Position numbers and translations under genes: made by a program. A stretch of 56,601 nucleotides of DNA from the NCBI GenBank assembly GCA_030746555.1, contig JASLMK010000042.1, positions 1 through 56,601 on the forward strand, read 5' to 3'. Below the pieces are notes generated by a model. That model did no database searches. It had not been told where the DNA came from and saw only the letters and a list, made by a program, of their open reading frames with translations. Shown here piece by piece: positions 15,894 to 26,457 of this stretch. The number at the start of each line of letters is the position of its first letter. Position 1 is the first letter of the stretch. The DNA comes from Planctomycetota bacterium (GTDB lineage Bacteria; Planctomycetota; UBA1135; GCA-002686595).

Positions 15894-16745
15894 ATGGACG
15901 CTACGCGCTTCCCGCCGACCCCCTCCCCATCGGAGACCGAGCTCCCGACGGCGTCCCCCGCCCCCGTGTCCGTCGAGGTCTGGGAGGCCGAGCTGTCCTC
16001 GGCCCTCGGCCGGCCGGTGCGCGTGCGCTACGGGCGCTCGCGCTCGGCGCCGGTCGTGGCCCGCGAGCCCACCGCCCGCGAGCTACGCACCGACCGCGCC
16101 CTTTCCGGCGGCCGGGTCGTGCGCCTGCACGGTCTGTTCGCCCACACCCCGCCGGAGGTACGCGCGGCCCTGGGTCTGTGGCTGCGCGCCGGGCGCCGTG
16201 CCCGGCGGGCCTGCCGTGAGCTGGACGCCTGGCTGGACGCCGCCCTGGCCGCCGAGGGCGAGGCTCCCTCGCGCGCGGTGCGCCTGCGGCCGGTCGGTGA
16301 GCACCACGACCTCTCCCCGCTCCTCGCCGAGCTCGTAGCCGAGTGCTTCCCCGAGAGCTTCGGTCCCCAACTTCCCAGTCCCCGGGTGACCTGGGGTCGG
16401 CGCGCGCGCAGCACCTCGCGCGGCCGGTTGATCCTGGGCAGCTTCCAGCCGCGCACGCGCCTGGTCCGCGTCCATCCGGTCCTCGACCAGGAGGCGGTCC
16501 CGCGCTGGTTCGTCCGGACGGTGCTGCACCACGAGCTCCTGCACGCGGTCCTGCCCGGCGAGCGAACCGGGGGACGGCGCCGTCACCACGGGCCCGAGTT
16601 CCGACGCCGCGAGCGGGCCTACGTCGACTTCGAACGCTCCCGAGCCTGGGAGGCGGCCCACGTCGGCGCCCTCGTGCGCTCGGCGCGCTCCGGCAAGCCC
16701 CTCGGGCGCCGCATCCTGGCGCTCACGCGCCGCCAGCGGGGCTAG
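15894..16745 (+). CDS. SprT-like zinc protease
   Basis: 283 residues. The zinc site HELLH is at 213-217 (HHELLHAVLPG), followed after some 20 residues by the HHGPEFRRRERAY segment that supplies a third ligand, as in SprT/wss1-type proteases. The N-terminal 60 residues are Pro-rich and low-complexity. The middle (VRAALGLWLRAGRRARRACR) is basic, which would suit nucleic acid contact. SprT-like proteins in eukaryotes degrade DNA-protein crosslinks; the bacterial role is not established. The last four bases overlap the convergent CpsD-like gene. Confidence 0.65.
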   Translation: MDATRFPPTPSPSETELPTASPAPVSVEVWEAELSSALGRPVRVRYGRSRSAPVVAREPTARELRTDRALSGGRVVRLHGLFAHTPPEVRAALGLWLRAGRRARRACRELDAWLDAALAAEGEAPSRAVRLRPVGEHHDLSPLLAELVAECFPESFGPQLPSPRVTWGRRARSTSRGRLILGSFQPRTRLVRVHPVLDQEAVPRWFVRTVLHHELLHAVLPGERTGGRRRHHGPEFRRRERAYVDFERSRAWEAAHVGALVRSARSGKPLGRRILALTRRQRG

Positions 16746-17521
16746 CGCGGACGCGCCCCCGTCAGGCAGGTCCCCAGCACGTTGCCGCCCATGGCTTCGA
16801 GGTCGTTGAGGGTCTGCTCGACGAAGGGGCGGGGCGTGGACTCGAGGCGCACGACGAGCACGATCCCGTCGGCGATGGCGCCGAGCAGGCTGGCATCGCT
16901 GATCGACATGGCAGCGGGAGTGTCGATCAGGACGTAGGAGTAGCGCTGCTTGAGGGAGTTCAGCACCGTGCGCATGCGGTCGGAGCCCAACAGCTTCGAC
17001 GGATTCCCGGGCAGCGTGCCCGAGCCCATCAAGGCGACCTGGTCGATCGAGGTCGGGCGGATCGCCGCGTCGATGGCGCAGGCGCCGCGCAGGACGTCGG
17101 CGAGGCCCTGGCAGCGGGTGACGCCGAGGTAGTCCTCGACCGCCGGCGCGTGCAGGTCGCCGTCGATGACGAGCACCTGGATCCCGGGCAGCTCGGCGAG
17201 GGCGATCGCGAGGTTGAGGGTCGAGACGGTCTTGCCCTCCCCCTCTACGGCGCTGGTCAACACCACCGTGCGTGGGGCGCCGTCGGGGTTGAGGGCGATG
17301 ATCGAGTTGCGCAGGCTGCGGAACTGCTCGGCGATCGGCCCGCGCGGCTCGCCGATCATCTGGATCTCCTCGCGCCGCACCGGCGTCGAGCGCGCCTCGT
17401 CGGGGTCCGCCCTCCCCAGCAAGCCCGCCGCGCTCGGCTCCGGCGCCTGGGGCTCGGGCTCGGGGGCGCGGCCTCGCTCGTCGGCGGAAGGGGTCTCGGT
17501 GGTCTCGGGGGTCTCGGCCAT
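16742..17521 (-). CDS. CpsD/CapB-like P-loop ATPase (BY-kinase fold)
   Basis: 259 residues from the ATG at 17521. After an acidic, Pro-rich N-terminus (about 1-50) comes the module of exopolysaccharide tyrosine kinases: EQFRSLRNSII, Walker A SAVEGEGKTVST (90-101, K97) and Walker A' VLVIDGDLHAP (116-126), then YVLIDTPAAMSISDA. Chain-length regulators of this family pair with a Wzz-type membrane partner, which is absent here. There is no C-terminal tyrosine cluster, so autophosphorylation of the usual kind is doubtful. It could also be an exosortase-associated partition-like ATPase. Confidence 0.75.
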   Translation of the reverse strand: MAETPETTETPSADERGRAPEPEPQAPEPSAAGLLGRADPDEARSTPVRREEIQMIGEPRGPIAEQFRSLRNSIIALNPDGAPRTVVLTSAVEGEGKTVSTLNLAIALAELPGIQVLVIDGDLHAPAVEDYLGVTRCQGLADVLRGACAIDAAIRPTSIDQVALMGSGTLPGNPSKLLGSDRMRTVLNSLKQRYSYVLIDTPAAMSISDASLLGAIADGIVLVVRLESTPRPFVEQTLNDLEAMGGNVLGTCLTGARPR

Positions 17522-17629
17522 GGAAGCGCTCGGAGAGGAAGGGCTCGGAAGCGGGAGGCCCCATCTTGCTGATCGCGGGCCGCGGTGGAAGGGGCAAGGC
17601 CGAACCCCGTCGCCCGACGGCACCGGAGC

Positions 17630-19675
17630 TCAGGGCAAGCGGCGCTCCAAGGTGGACAGGAGCGTGGCGCGCGGCAGGCGCGGCGGCGGCCAGGACGGGG
17701 CCGCCAGGCGACCGTGCAGCGGGTGGGTGGGATCGACGGTCGCCCGCCGGACGGTGCCGACGAAGCGCAGGAGGAGGTCGTCCCGGCGAACCTCCGCCAG
17801 GCGGCGGGCGGCGGCGTCGAGGGCCCGCGCCAGAGCCTCGGCGGCGGCCGGGTCGGCGGGCTCGGCGCCGGCGGCGGGGTCGAGGGCCTCCAAGCGCGCC
17901 AGCAGGAGCTTCCTGGCGCTCGAGCCGCGCGGCCCGGCGCCGAGCTCTCCCAACAGGAGCAGGTCGCCGGGGGGGAAGGCTGCGCCCGCAGCGGCCCGCG
18001 CCGCCAGCTGCTCGAACAGCCGCACCTCCCGGGACGGGGCGAGGCAGCCCGCTTGAAGGGCCAGTCCCATCAGGAGCGTCTCGGACGCTCGATCGCCTTC
18101 CTCGCCCGCCGCGCCCTGGGCCGGCCGGAGCAGGCGCGCCACGCTCGTCGCCCCCTCGCGCTCGACCCGCCGGGAGAGGACGCGCACCCAGTCGTCTCGT
18201 CCCGAGGCTGCGTCGGGGTCGGCCAGGCCGGCGAGCAGCAGGGCGACGGCCTCCGCCGCGCGCCCCGCCCTCGCCAGGGCGTCGAAGCGCAGGGGTGCGG
18301 GCGCGGCCGAGTCGTCGGGATCGACGCCGCCGACGGCCGCCGCGAGGCCGGCGACCTCGTCGCGGGCTCCTTGCTCCCCGGCCCAGGCCCACAGGCGAGC
18401 GAGCCCGGCGATCCTCAGGGTCCGCGGCGGGCGCGTCAGGCCGCCCAGGACGCGCAGGGCTGCCAGACGCACCGGCGCGGGAGACTCGGGGGCTTCGGCG
18501 ACCTCGGCGACCTGCTGGGCGAGGGCGTCCGCCAGGATGCTGCGACCTTCGAGGGCCGCCAGGCGCACCCAGGTCCGCGCCTCGTCCGCCCGATCCCAGC
18601 CGACCAGGAGCAGGGGCGCCAGGTCCTCCCCGAGGGGCGAGAGGGAGCCGGCGCGAGCGAGGGCGCGGGCGATGCGCTCGGCACGGAGGCGCCCGGCGTC
18701 GTCGCCGCGCCGCAGGCCGGCGTCCGCCGCGGCGATCAGGCGCTCGCGGCCCTCGGTCGAGCACAACACCGGCGCGATCCGTCCGCGGGCGGCGGCCGAC
18801 AGCAGGCCGTCGAGGGCCGCCGGATCGTCGCGCTCGAACCACGAACGCTCGAGCCAGGCGAGGGCCGCGGGCCAGCCGCTCTCGGCCAGGGCCCGCGCCG
18901 CGGACGGGGCGTCGGGGCCGCCGCGCTGCACCGCGGCGCACCAGGCGAGCAGGAGGTCCGAGCCCGCCTCCCGCGCGGCGCCGCGCGGGGCCAGCAGGAC
19001 GAAGGCCCCCGGCCCGGGGGCGTCGCCGTCCCAGTCCCCTACACCAAAGAGGGAGAGGCGATCGGCGTGGGCCAACTCGGCCAGGAGGCCGGCGGCCGTG
19101 TCCGTCCAGCCCGCGAGGGCCCGCTCGGCGCGGCCCGCCAGGCGCGGGTCTACGACCAGGGGCGCGCCCAGCTCTCCCAGGCACGCGAGCCGACCGGCCA
19201 GGCGCGGCACGGCGTCGGGGCCCGGGGCGATCTCGAAGCGGTGCTCGCCCGTGCCCGCCAGCACGCCGAGCACCTTCCCGCGGGCCGCGCGCCGCTCCGA
19301 CGCCCGCGGGCACCAGGCGGAGACCAGCTCGGCGATCACCCCCGACCCCAGCACCGCGAGGGAGGCGTCCTCCTCCACGGCGAGCAGGACCGCCAGGGCG
19401 AGGTGGCGCCCGTCGGCGGCGAGGGCGTCGCCCAGCCTTCGCACGAGCTCGACATCCCCCTCCACCGCGGCCCGCGCCAGTTCGGCGTAGTCCTCTCGGC
19501 GCAGGTGCACGGCCAGCCAGCGCTGGGCCCGATCGCGCTCGGCGGCGGCGGGGGCGGACAGGCGCCCCAGCCACGCCCGCGCACCGTCCGTCGCGGGCGC
19601 GGCGGCGCTGGGAGACGGGGCCGTCCCCTCCCAGGCGAGGGCGCCGGCGCACAGACAGGTCGCGAGGAGCCGCAT
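17630..19675 (-). CDS. Large secreted alpha-helical protein, unknown
   Basis: 681 residues from the ATG at 19675. The signal peptide is clear (MRLLATCLCAGALAWEGTAP, followed by an Ala-rich cleavage region). The mature part is rich in Ala, Leu, Arg and Asp and made of repeated amphipathic helices such as ARALAESGWPAALAWLERSW, in the manner of HEAT or TPR solenoids. I recognise no enzyme. The same frame continues upstream antisense to the carboxylase genes for more than 1,000 codons; that part is a GC-rich artefact. A TAGGAT box lies 14 bases before the ATG, and the gene is divergent from accC. Confidence 0.7.
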   Translation of the reverse strand: MRLLATCLCAGALAWEGTAPSPSAAAPATDGARAWLGRLSAPAAAERDRAQRWLAVHLRREDYAELARAAVEGDVELVRRLGDALAADGRHLALAVLLAVEEDASLAVLGSGVIAELVSAWCPRASERRAARGKVLGVLAGTGEHRFEIAPGPDAVPRLAGRLACLGELGAPLVVDPRLAGRAERALAGWTDTAAGLLAELAHADRLSLFGVGDWDGDAPGPGAFVLLAPRGAAREAGSDLLLAWCAAVQRGGPDAPSAARALAESGWPAALAWLERSWFERDDPAALDGLLSAAARGRIAPVLCSTEGRERLIAAADAGLRRGDDAGRLRAERIARALARAGSLSPLGEDLAPLLLVGWDRADEARTWVRLAALEGRSILADALAQQVAEVAEAPESPAPVRLAALRVLGGLTRPPRTLRIAGLARLWAWAGEQGARDEVAGLAAAVGGVDPDDSAAPAPLRFDALARAGRAAEAVALLLAGLADPDAASGRDDWVRVLSRRVEREGATSVARLLRPAQGAAGEEGDRASETLLMGLALQAGCLAPSREVRLFEQLAARAAAGAAFPPGDLLLLGELGAGPRGSSARKLLLARLEALDPAAGAEPADPAAAEALARALDAAARRLAEVRRDDLLLRFVGTVRRATVDPTHPLHGRLAAPSWPPPRLPRATLLSTLERRLP

Positions 19676-19689
19676 GATCGACGCGGGCG

Positions 19690-19695
19690 ATCCTA
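19690..19695 (-). promoter_or_regulatory. TAGGAT -10 box
   Basis: Minus-strand TAGGAT, 14 bases before the ATG at 19675. Confidence 0.5.
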
Positions 19696-19717
19696 CCCGC
19701 CGCCTCGGTCCGACTGA

Positions 19718-19723
19718 TAGGCT
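19718..19723 (+). promoter_or_regulatory. TAGGCT -10 box of the carboxylase operon
   Basis: Thirty bases before the ATG at 19754; the spacer between holds a perfect hairpin. Confidence 0.5.
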
Positions 19724-19728
19724 CTGCG

Positions 19729-19748
19729 CCGCGGGTGCGCTCCCGCGG
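19729..19748 (+). promoter_or_regulatory. Leader hairpin in front of accC
   Basis: CCGCGGG (19729-19735) pairs perfectly with CCCGCGG (19742-19748) around TGCGCT. The stem ends five bases before the ATG and would cover the ribosome binding region, so it may control translation. Confidence 0.45.
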
Positions 19749-19753
19749 CACGC

Positions 19754-21118
19754 ATGTTCAGGAAGCTGTTGATCGCCAACCGCGGAGAGGTCGCCGTGCG
19801 CGTCGCGCGCACGGCGCGTGAGCTCGGCGTCGCCACCGTAGGCGTCTTCTCCGAGGCCGACCGGGGCGCGAGTTGGCTCGCGTGCTTCGACGAGACCGTC
19901 GCCCTGGGCGAGGCCGCGCCCGCGGCCAGCTACCTCGCGGCCGAGCGCGTCGTGCAGGCCGCCCTGCAGACCGGCTGCAGCGCGGTCCACCCCGGCTGGG
20001 GGTTCCTCTCCGAGCGCCCCGACTTCGCCGCCCTCTGCGCCCAGTTCGGCCTGAGGTTCGTCGGGCCCTCCCCGGGGGTGATGGAGCGCTTGGGCCGCAA
20101 GCTCACGGCCAAGAGCACGATGCTGGAGGCCGGCCTGCCGGTCGTGCCCGGATCGGACGGGCTCCTGGCCGACGTCGACGAGGCCGTCGCCCTGGCGCAC
20201 TCGATCGGCTACCCGGTGATGGTCAAGGCCGACGCCGGCGGTGGTGGGCGCGGCATGCGCCTGGCGACCGATGAAGCGAGCCTGCGCACGGGCTTCGCCG
20301 AGGCGACGACCGAGGCCGCTTCCGCCTTCGGCGACGGCGGCCTGTACCTGGAGCGCTACGTGGCCTCCGGGCGCCACGTCGAGGTCCAGGTCCTCGGCGA
20401 CGCCTACGGCGCCGCGATCCACCTCGGCGAGCGCGACTGCTCCATCCAGCGCAATCACCAGAAGCTCGTCGAGGAGTCGCCCTGCCCCGCGCTCGCCGAG
20501 GACGAGCGCGCGCGCCTGGGCGAGCGGGCGGCGCGCGCCACCGCGGCCATCGGCTACGAGGGGGCGGGCACGGTCGAGTTCCTGCGCACCCCCGACGGTG
20601 AGCTCTACTTCATGGAGATGAACGCCCGCCTGCAGGTCGAGCACCCCTTGACCGAGCTCACCACAGGCGTCGATCTCGTGCACGAGCAGCTCGCCGTGGC
20701 GGCGAACCAGCCCCTGCGCCTCTCCCAGGAGGACGTGCGCTTTTGCGGCCACGCCATCGAATGCCGCATCAACGCCGAGGACCCCGCGCGCGGCTTCCTG
20801 CCGACGCCGGGCACGCTGACGGCCTTCGAGCTCGCCCCCGACGCTCCGAGCGTGCGCGTGGACACGCACCTCGCCGAGGGCGAGGAGGTCTCGCCCCACT
20901 ACGACTCCCTGCTCGCCAAGCTGATCGCCCACGGTGAGACCCGGGCCGAGGCGATCGAGCTCATGCTCGCCGCCCTGCGCGCCTCGCGGGTCGAGGGGGT
21001 GTCGACGACGATCCCCCTGCACATCGCCGTGCTCGAGAGCGAGGCCTTCGGGAGCGGCGAGGTCGACACCTCCTTCATCCCCGGCCTCGACGCCCTCTCG
21101 GCGCCTCGCGCGAGCTGA
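19754..21118 (+). CDS. Acyl-CoA carboxylase biotin carboxylase subunit
   Basis: 454 residues, the length of AccC. It carboxylates biotin with ATP and bicarbonate. Motifs seen are IANRGEVAVRVART at the start, HPGWGFLSE (79-87), the ATP-grasp glycine loop GGGGRGM (162-168), the metal/bicarbonate region EMNARLQVEHPLTEL and the C-terminal lid GFLPTPGTLT. It is followed after three bases by a carboxyltransferase and then a biotinyl protein, so the operon encodes a complete three-subunit acyl-CoA carboxylase. The likely substrates are propionyl-, methylcrotonyl- or glutaconyl-type CoAs; sequence alone does not decide. Confidence 0.9.
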   Translation: MFRKLLIANRGEVAVRVARTARELGVATVGVFSEADRGASWLACFDETVALGEAAPAASYLAAERVVQAALQTGCSAVHPGWGFLSERPDFAALCAQFGLRFVGPSPGVMERLGRKLTAKSTMLEAGLPVVPGSDGLLADVDEAVALAHSIGYPVMVKADAGGGGRGMRLATDEASLRTGFAEATTEAASAFGDGGLYLERYVASGRHVEVQVLGDAYGAAIHLGERDCSIQRNHQKLVEESPCPALAEDERARLGERAARATAAIGYEGAGTVEFLRTPDGELYFMEMNARLQVEHPLTELTTGVDLVHEQLAVAANQPLRLSQEDVRFCGHAIECRINAEDPARGFLPTPGTLTAFELAPDAPSVRVDTHLAEGEEVSPHYDSLLAKLIAHGETRAEAIELMLAALRASRVEGVSTTIPLHIAVLESEAFGSGEVDTSFIPGLDALSAPRAS

Positions 21119-21121
21119 ACC

Positions 21122-22845
<1,724 letters not shown>

Positions 22846-22849
<4 letters not shown>

Positions 22850-23427
22850 GCGGCGCGTCCCTCGAGCTCCTGGTCGAGCGCACCGACACGGGGTGCGCCC
22901 TGCGCTCCCCCGGCGTCGGGACCTTCACCTGCCCGCGCCCGCGGGGCGCCGTCATCGGGGAAGGCGAGGGCGCGGGCGTCCTGCGCGTCCTCGGCCGCGA
23001 GGTGACCTTGCTCGTCCCGTCCGGCGTCCTTGGTCGCGTCGCCAACGATCCCCCCACCCGGGTGCGCGCGCCGGTCGCCTACCGCGATCTGCTGTACGAG
23101 CTCGAGGCGCTGGTCGACGTCGAGGCCGCTGCTTCCCGGGTCGGGACGCCCGACGCCGCCGTCGAGGGCGGCCTCGTCCTGCGCGCCCCGCAGACCGGTC
23201 GCTTCTACCACCGCCCGGGCCCCGACCGGCCGCCTTACCTCGTCGCGGGAGCGGAGCTCGCCGCGGGGGTACCGGTCGGCCTGATCGAGGTCATGAAGAC
23301 CTTCACCCAGATCGCCTACCGCGCCGCCGACGGCCTCCCCGAGCGAGCGCGCTTCGTGCGCTGGCTCGCCGAGGACGGAGCGGAGGTCACCGCGGGGGAC
23401 GCACTCCTCGTACTCGAGAGCGCCTGA
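22846..23427 (+). CDS. Biotin carboxyl carrier protein
   Basis: 193 residues from the ATG at 22846, which overlaps the carboxyltransferase stop. The C-terminal half is a biotinyl/lipoyl domain: [15 protein letters not shown], then [11 protein letters not shown] with the biotinylated lysine at K151. The motif reads EVMKTF instead of the usual EAMKM, as in some acetyl-CoA carboxylase carriers. The N-terminal 100 residues have no match that I recognise and may be the docking domain for the other subunits. The third and last gene of the operon. Confidence 0.85.
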
Positions 23428-23540
23428 GCGCCCGGCGGAGCCGTACGCTCCCTTCGTTCGCCCGCCAGGCGTCCATCCGTGGGCGAGGGGCTGGTCGCGC
23501 CGGTCGCGACGGTCCGGCCGCCCCGCTCGTCCCCCGTCGA

Positions 23541-23561
23541 CGAGGTACGCCACGCACCTCG
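23541..23561. terminator. Hairpin between convergent genes
   Basis: CGAGGT (23541-23546) and ACCTCG (23556-23561) with a nine-base loop in the spacer where the carboxylase operon and the sulfatase-like gene converge. It could stop transcription from both sides; no T-run. Confidence 0.3.
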
Positions 23562-23573
23562 CTCGGCCTGCTG

Positions 23574-25469
23574 CTAGTCGTCGCCGAGGTAGCCGATGTC
23601 GCGCAGGAGGTCGAGGGTCGCGTCGGTGGAGGGCACCAGCGCCGGCCGGCGGGCCTGGCCCTCGACGATCACGCGCTCTCCCAGGCGCCGCAGGGCGGCC
23701 ACGCGCTCGGGGTGCTCCGCGGCCACGTCGCGCAGGGAGCCGGGGTCGCGTTGGAGGTCGAAGAGCGCGACGAGCTCGCCCTCCTCGCCGCCGCCCGGAC
23801 TCCAGATCAGCCGCCAGCCCTCGTGGATGACGCTGTGGACCTGTCCGAGCTCGCGCAAGCTGCGGGTCTCGAGGTCCGCCCAGCGCCCCTTGGTGTTGGT
23901 CAGGAACACCGGCCACGTCCCTAGGCGCGCCAGGTCGTCGGGCTCGACCAGGCTCGGACCGCGCAGGTTCCGGGTTGGCTCCACACCGCACAGGCGCAGG
24001 AGGGTCGGGGCGATGCGGCGGTTCTCCACGCCGACGGCGACGCGCTCGCCCTCGGCCACGCCCGGACCCGCGAGGATCAGGGGCACGTGGGTCGACTCGT
24101 CGAAGAGCTGGTTGTGGTGTCCGGCCCAGCCGTGCTCGAGGAACTCCTCGCCGTGGTCGCTGGTCACGGCGACGAGGGTGTTCTCGGCGAGGCCGAGCTC
24201 CGCGAGCACCGCGCCGACCTCCCCCACGACGCTGTCGACCTCGAAGATCTCGGCGTCGTAGAGCTCGAGCTGGTGCGCGGCGCTGGCGCGCACGACCTCC
24301 TCGGCGGCGCCGCCGCCGGGATACCAGCCGCGCAGGTAGCGGTCGAGCTCCTCGGAGATGAACCCCTCGGGCGGCGAGGAGACCAGGCGCTCCCGCACCT
24401 GGGGCGAGGGCTCGTAGGGGAAGTGGGGATCGACGAAGTGCAGGTAGAGGAAGAAGCGCCGGTGGGCGTTCGCGCGCAGCCAGGCGCCGACCTCGCCGGC
24501 CACCTTGGGGGCCGAGCTCCAGTTGTGGACGGAGAAGTGCTCGAAGCCCTGGTCGAAGTTCCTCGTGGGCGCGATGAGGGGATTGCAGGCGATCGCGCCG
24601 GTGGTGAAGCCGGCCCGCTGGAAGGCCTCCGCCAGGGTCAGGATCGAATCGGCCACGGTGAAGGAGTCGGCGAAGCCCACGCCGTGTTCGGGAGGCGACA
24701 TCCCGGTCAGGATCGAGACGGTGGACGGGACGGTCCACGGAGCGTTGGCGAAGGCGCGCTCGAAGAGCACGCCGCGCGCGGCGAGCTCGTCCATCGCGGG
24801 ACTGACCGGGGCGGGGTTCCCGTAGGCGTGCAGGCGGTCGGCGCGCAGGGTGTCGATCACGATCAGGACGGCGTTGGGCGCATCGGGATCGGCCGGCGCG
24901 CGCGGCACCTCGTAGGGTACGACCACGCGCAAGAGGCCCACTGCGGCTCGGGGCGCGACGGCCTGGTCGCCTCGGTAGGCCGTCGACAAGACGAGCTCCC
25001 CGCCCCGCGTCAGGCGGAAGCGCTCGTCGTGCCAGCGGCGCTCTTCGCGCCCGAGCGCCGCCGAGGAGGGGATCGAGCGCTCGTAGACCCGCTCACCGTC
25101 GAGGTCTGCGGTGAAGGTGACGCTCCCCTCGCCCGCGTAGGAGCCGTTCACGATCGCCAGGGAGAAGTCGAACCAGAGGCCGGCGTAGGCCTGGGGGATC
25201 GTGTAGCTGACCCGTGCGGGGGGCGACAGCTCCAGGGCGGAGCGCGCGCCGTACTCCCCCGACCCCGAGCCCCGCGGCTTGATCAGGTCCTGGCGGATGG
25301 GGAAGGCCTCGTTTTGGGCCAGGTCGCGTCGCAGGTCCGTGCGGGCGAGGAGGGTGGTCACGACCTCGCGCACCTCGATGGGCTCCTCGCTCACTTCGGA
25401 GCAGGCGGTCTGGAAGACCGCGCAGAGCGCGGCGAGGACCGCCGCGGGGAGGGGGCGCGGGAGCGTCAT
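23574..25469 (-). CDS. Sulfatase-fold exported protein with Thr active site
   Basis: 631 residues. The N-terminus is a secretion signal with a possible lipobox at C23 (VFQTAC). An N-terminal beta domain of about 175 residues precedes the alkaline-phosphatase-superfamily sulfatase domain. Visible metal-binding segments are NAVLIVIDTLRADRL (about 199-213) and VTSDHGEEFLEHGWAGHHNQ. In place of the C/S-x-P-x-R formylglycine motif it has T256-V-P-S-T260 (PWTVPSTVSILTG). It therefore cannot be matured like a true sulfatase and may be a phosphodiesterase or phosphotransferase using Thr, as LtaS does. TAGAAT stands 11 bases before the ATG. Confidence 0.8.
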   Translation of the reverse strand: MTLPRPLPAAVLAALCAVFQTACSEVSEEPIEVREVVTTLLARTDLRRDLAQNEAFPIRQDLIKPRGSGSGEYGARSALELSPPARVSYTIPQAYAGLWFDFSLAIVNGSYAGEGSVTFTADLDGERVYERSIPSSAALGREERRWHDERFRLTRGGELVLSTAYRGDQAVAPRAAVGLLRVVVPYEVPRAPADPDAPNAVLIVIDTLRADRLHAYGNPAPVSPAMDELAARGVLFERAFANAPWTVPSTVSILTGMSPPEHGVGFADSFTVADSILTLAEAFQRAGFTTGAIACNPLIAPTRNFDQGFEHFSVHNWSSAPKVAGEVGAWLRANAHRRFFLYLHFVDPHFPYEPSPQVRERLVSSPPEGFISEELDRYLRGWYPGGGAAEEVVRASAAHQLELYDAEIFEVDSVVGEVGAVLAELGLAENTLVAVTSDHGEEFLEHGWAGHHNQLFDESTHVPLILAGPGVAEGERVAVGVENRRIAPTLLRLCGVEPTRNLRGPSLVEPDDLARLGTWPVFLTNTKGRWADLETRSLRELGQVHSVIHEGWRLIWSPGGGEEGELVALFDLQRDPGSLRDVAAEHPERVAALRRLGERVIVEGQARRPALVPSTDATLDLLRDIGYLGDD

Positions 25470-25480
25470 GGGGCGTGGCG

Positions 25481-25486
25481 ATTCTA
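25481..25486 (-). promoter_or_regulatory. TAGAAT -10 box of the sulfatase-like gene
   Basis: Minus strand reads TAGAATcgccacgccccATG, an 11-base gap. Confidence 0.55.
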
Positions 25487-25508
25487 GTCAGCGAACCGTG
25501 CCCTGCGG

Positions 25509-25514
25509 TAGACT
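25509..25514 (+). promoter_or_regulatory. TAGACT -10 box of the epimerase-acpS operon
   Basis: Divergent partner of the preceding box; 49 bases before the ATG at 25564. Confidence 0.45.
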
Positions 25515-25563
25515 CCGGCCCAGGACGGTTCGTGCCGCGCGGGCGGCTCCCGAAGCGAGCGAG

Positions 25564-26451
25564 ATGAAAGCCCTCATCACCGGTGGCCGCGGTTTCGTCG
25601 GCAACTTCCTGACCGGGTGCCTGGCGGCCCGCGCTGACCACGTGACCATCGTCTCACGCCAACCGGCCTCGGTCCGCACGGCTCGCGCCGACGTGGACGT
25701 GGCGCCCTGGCTCCCCGATCTCTCCGGCTACGACGCGGTCTTCCACCTGGCGGGCGAGCCGATCTTCGGCCGGCGCTGGAGCGCGGACCAGATGGAGAGC
25801 ATCCGCACCAGCCGCATCTCCTCGACGCGCAAGCTGGTCGCGGCCATGGAGCAGGCCGATCCGCGCCCGCGGGTCTTCGTCTGCGCCTCGGCCATCGGCT
25901 ACTACGGAGACCGCGGCGACGAGGTCCTCGACGAGACCGCCGAGGCCGGCCCGGACTTCCTGGCGAGCGTCTGCAGCGAGTGGGAGCGCGAGGCGGCGGC
26001 CGCCGCCGAGCACGGTGTGCGAGCCGTTTCGGCGCGCATCGGCGTCGTCCTGGGCCTCGACGGCGGCGCGCTACAGCGCATGCTCCCGCCCTTCCGCCTC
26101 GGCCTGGGCGGCCCGATCGGCCGGGGCGCCCACTGGATGAGCTGGATCCACATCAGGGACCTCTGCCGCCTGTTGATCCACGCTGCCGAGGACGAAGAGC
26201 TCAACGGCCCCCTCAACGCGACCGCTCCCGGCGCGCTCACCAATCGAGAGTTCACCCGCTGTCTGGGCCGCGTCCTCTCCCGTCCCACGATCCTGCCACT
26301 GCCCGCGCTCGCCCTGCGCGCCGCCCTCGGGCCGGTGGCCGGGGTGCTGACCGCCAGCCAGCGTTGCAGCGCACAGCGCGCCCTCGACAGCGGCTTCGCC
26401 TTCGAGTTCGGCGAGCTCGAGCCGGCCTTGCGCCAGCTTCTGCACAAGTAG
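25564..26451 (+). CDS. TIGR01777-type NAD-dependent epimerase
   Basis: 295 residues from the ATG at 25564; upstream in-frame codons overlap the promoter. It is an extended SDR with MKALITGGRGFVGNFL for the dinucleotide, VFHLAGEPIFGRRWS, the family segment VFVCASAIGYYGDRG, and a TIGR01777-like C-terminus (LTASQRCSAQRALDSGFAFE). The E. coli homologue is YfcH; the substrate is unknown and the family has been linked to cell division in cyanobacteria/plastids (SulA-like annotation). acpS follows after six bases. Confidence 0.85.
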   Translation: MKALITGGRGFVGNFLTGCLAARADHVTIVSRQPASVRTARADVDVAPWLPDLSGYDAVFHLAGEPIFGRRWSADQMESIRTSRISSTRKLVAAMEQADPRPRVFVCASAIGYYGDRGDEVLDETAEAGPDFLASVCSEWEREAAAAAEHGVRAVSARIGVVLGLDGGALQRMLPPFRLGLGGPIGRGAHWMSWIHIRDLCRLLIHAAEDEELNGPLNATAPGALTNREFTRCLGRVLSRPTILPLPALALRAALGPVAGVLTASQRCSAQRALDSGFAFEFGELEPALRQLLHK

Positions 26452-26457
26452 GCGGCA

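Noticed and set aside
7882..17521. FemAB-like and CpsD-like genes as parts of an exosortase/PEP-CTERM exopolysaccharide locus
   Set aside because: No exosortase, Wzz, glycosyltransferase or PEP-CTERM protein is seen between them, and they are 8 kb apart among housekeeping genes.
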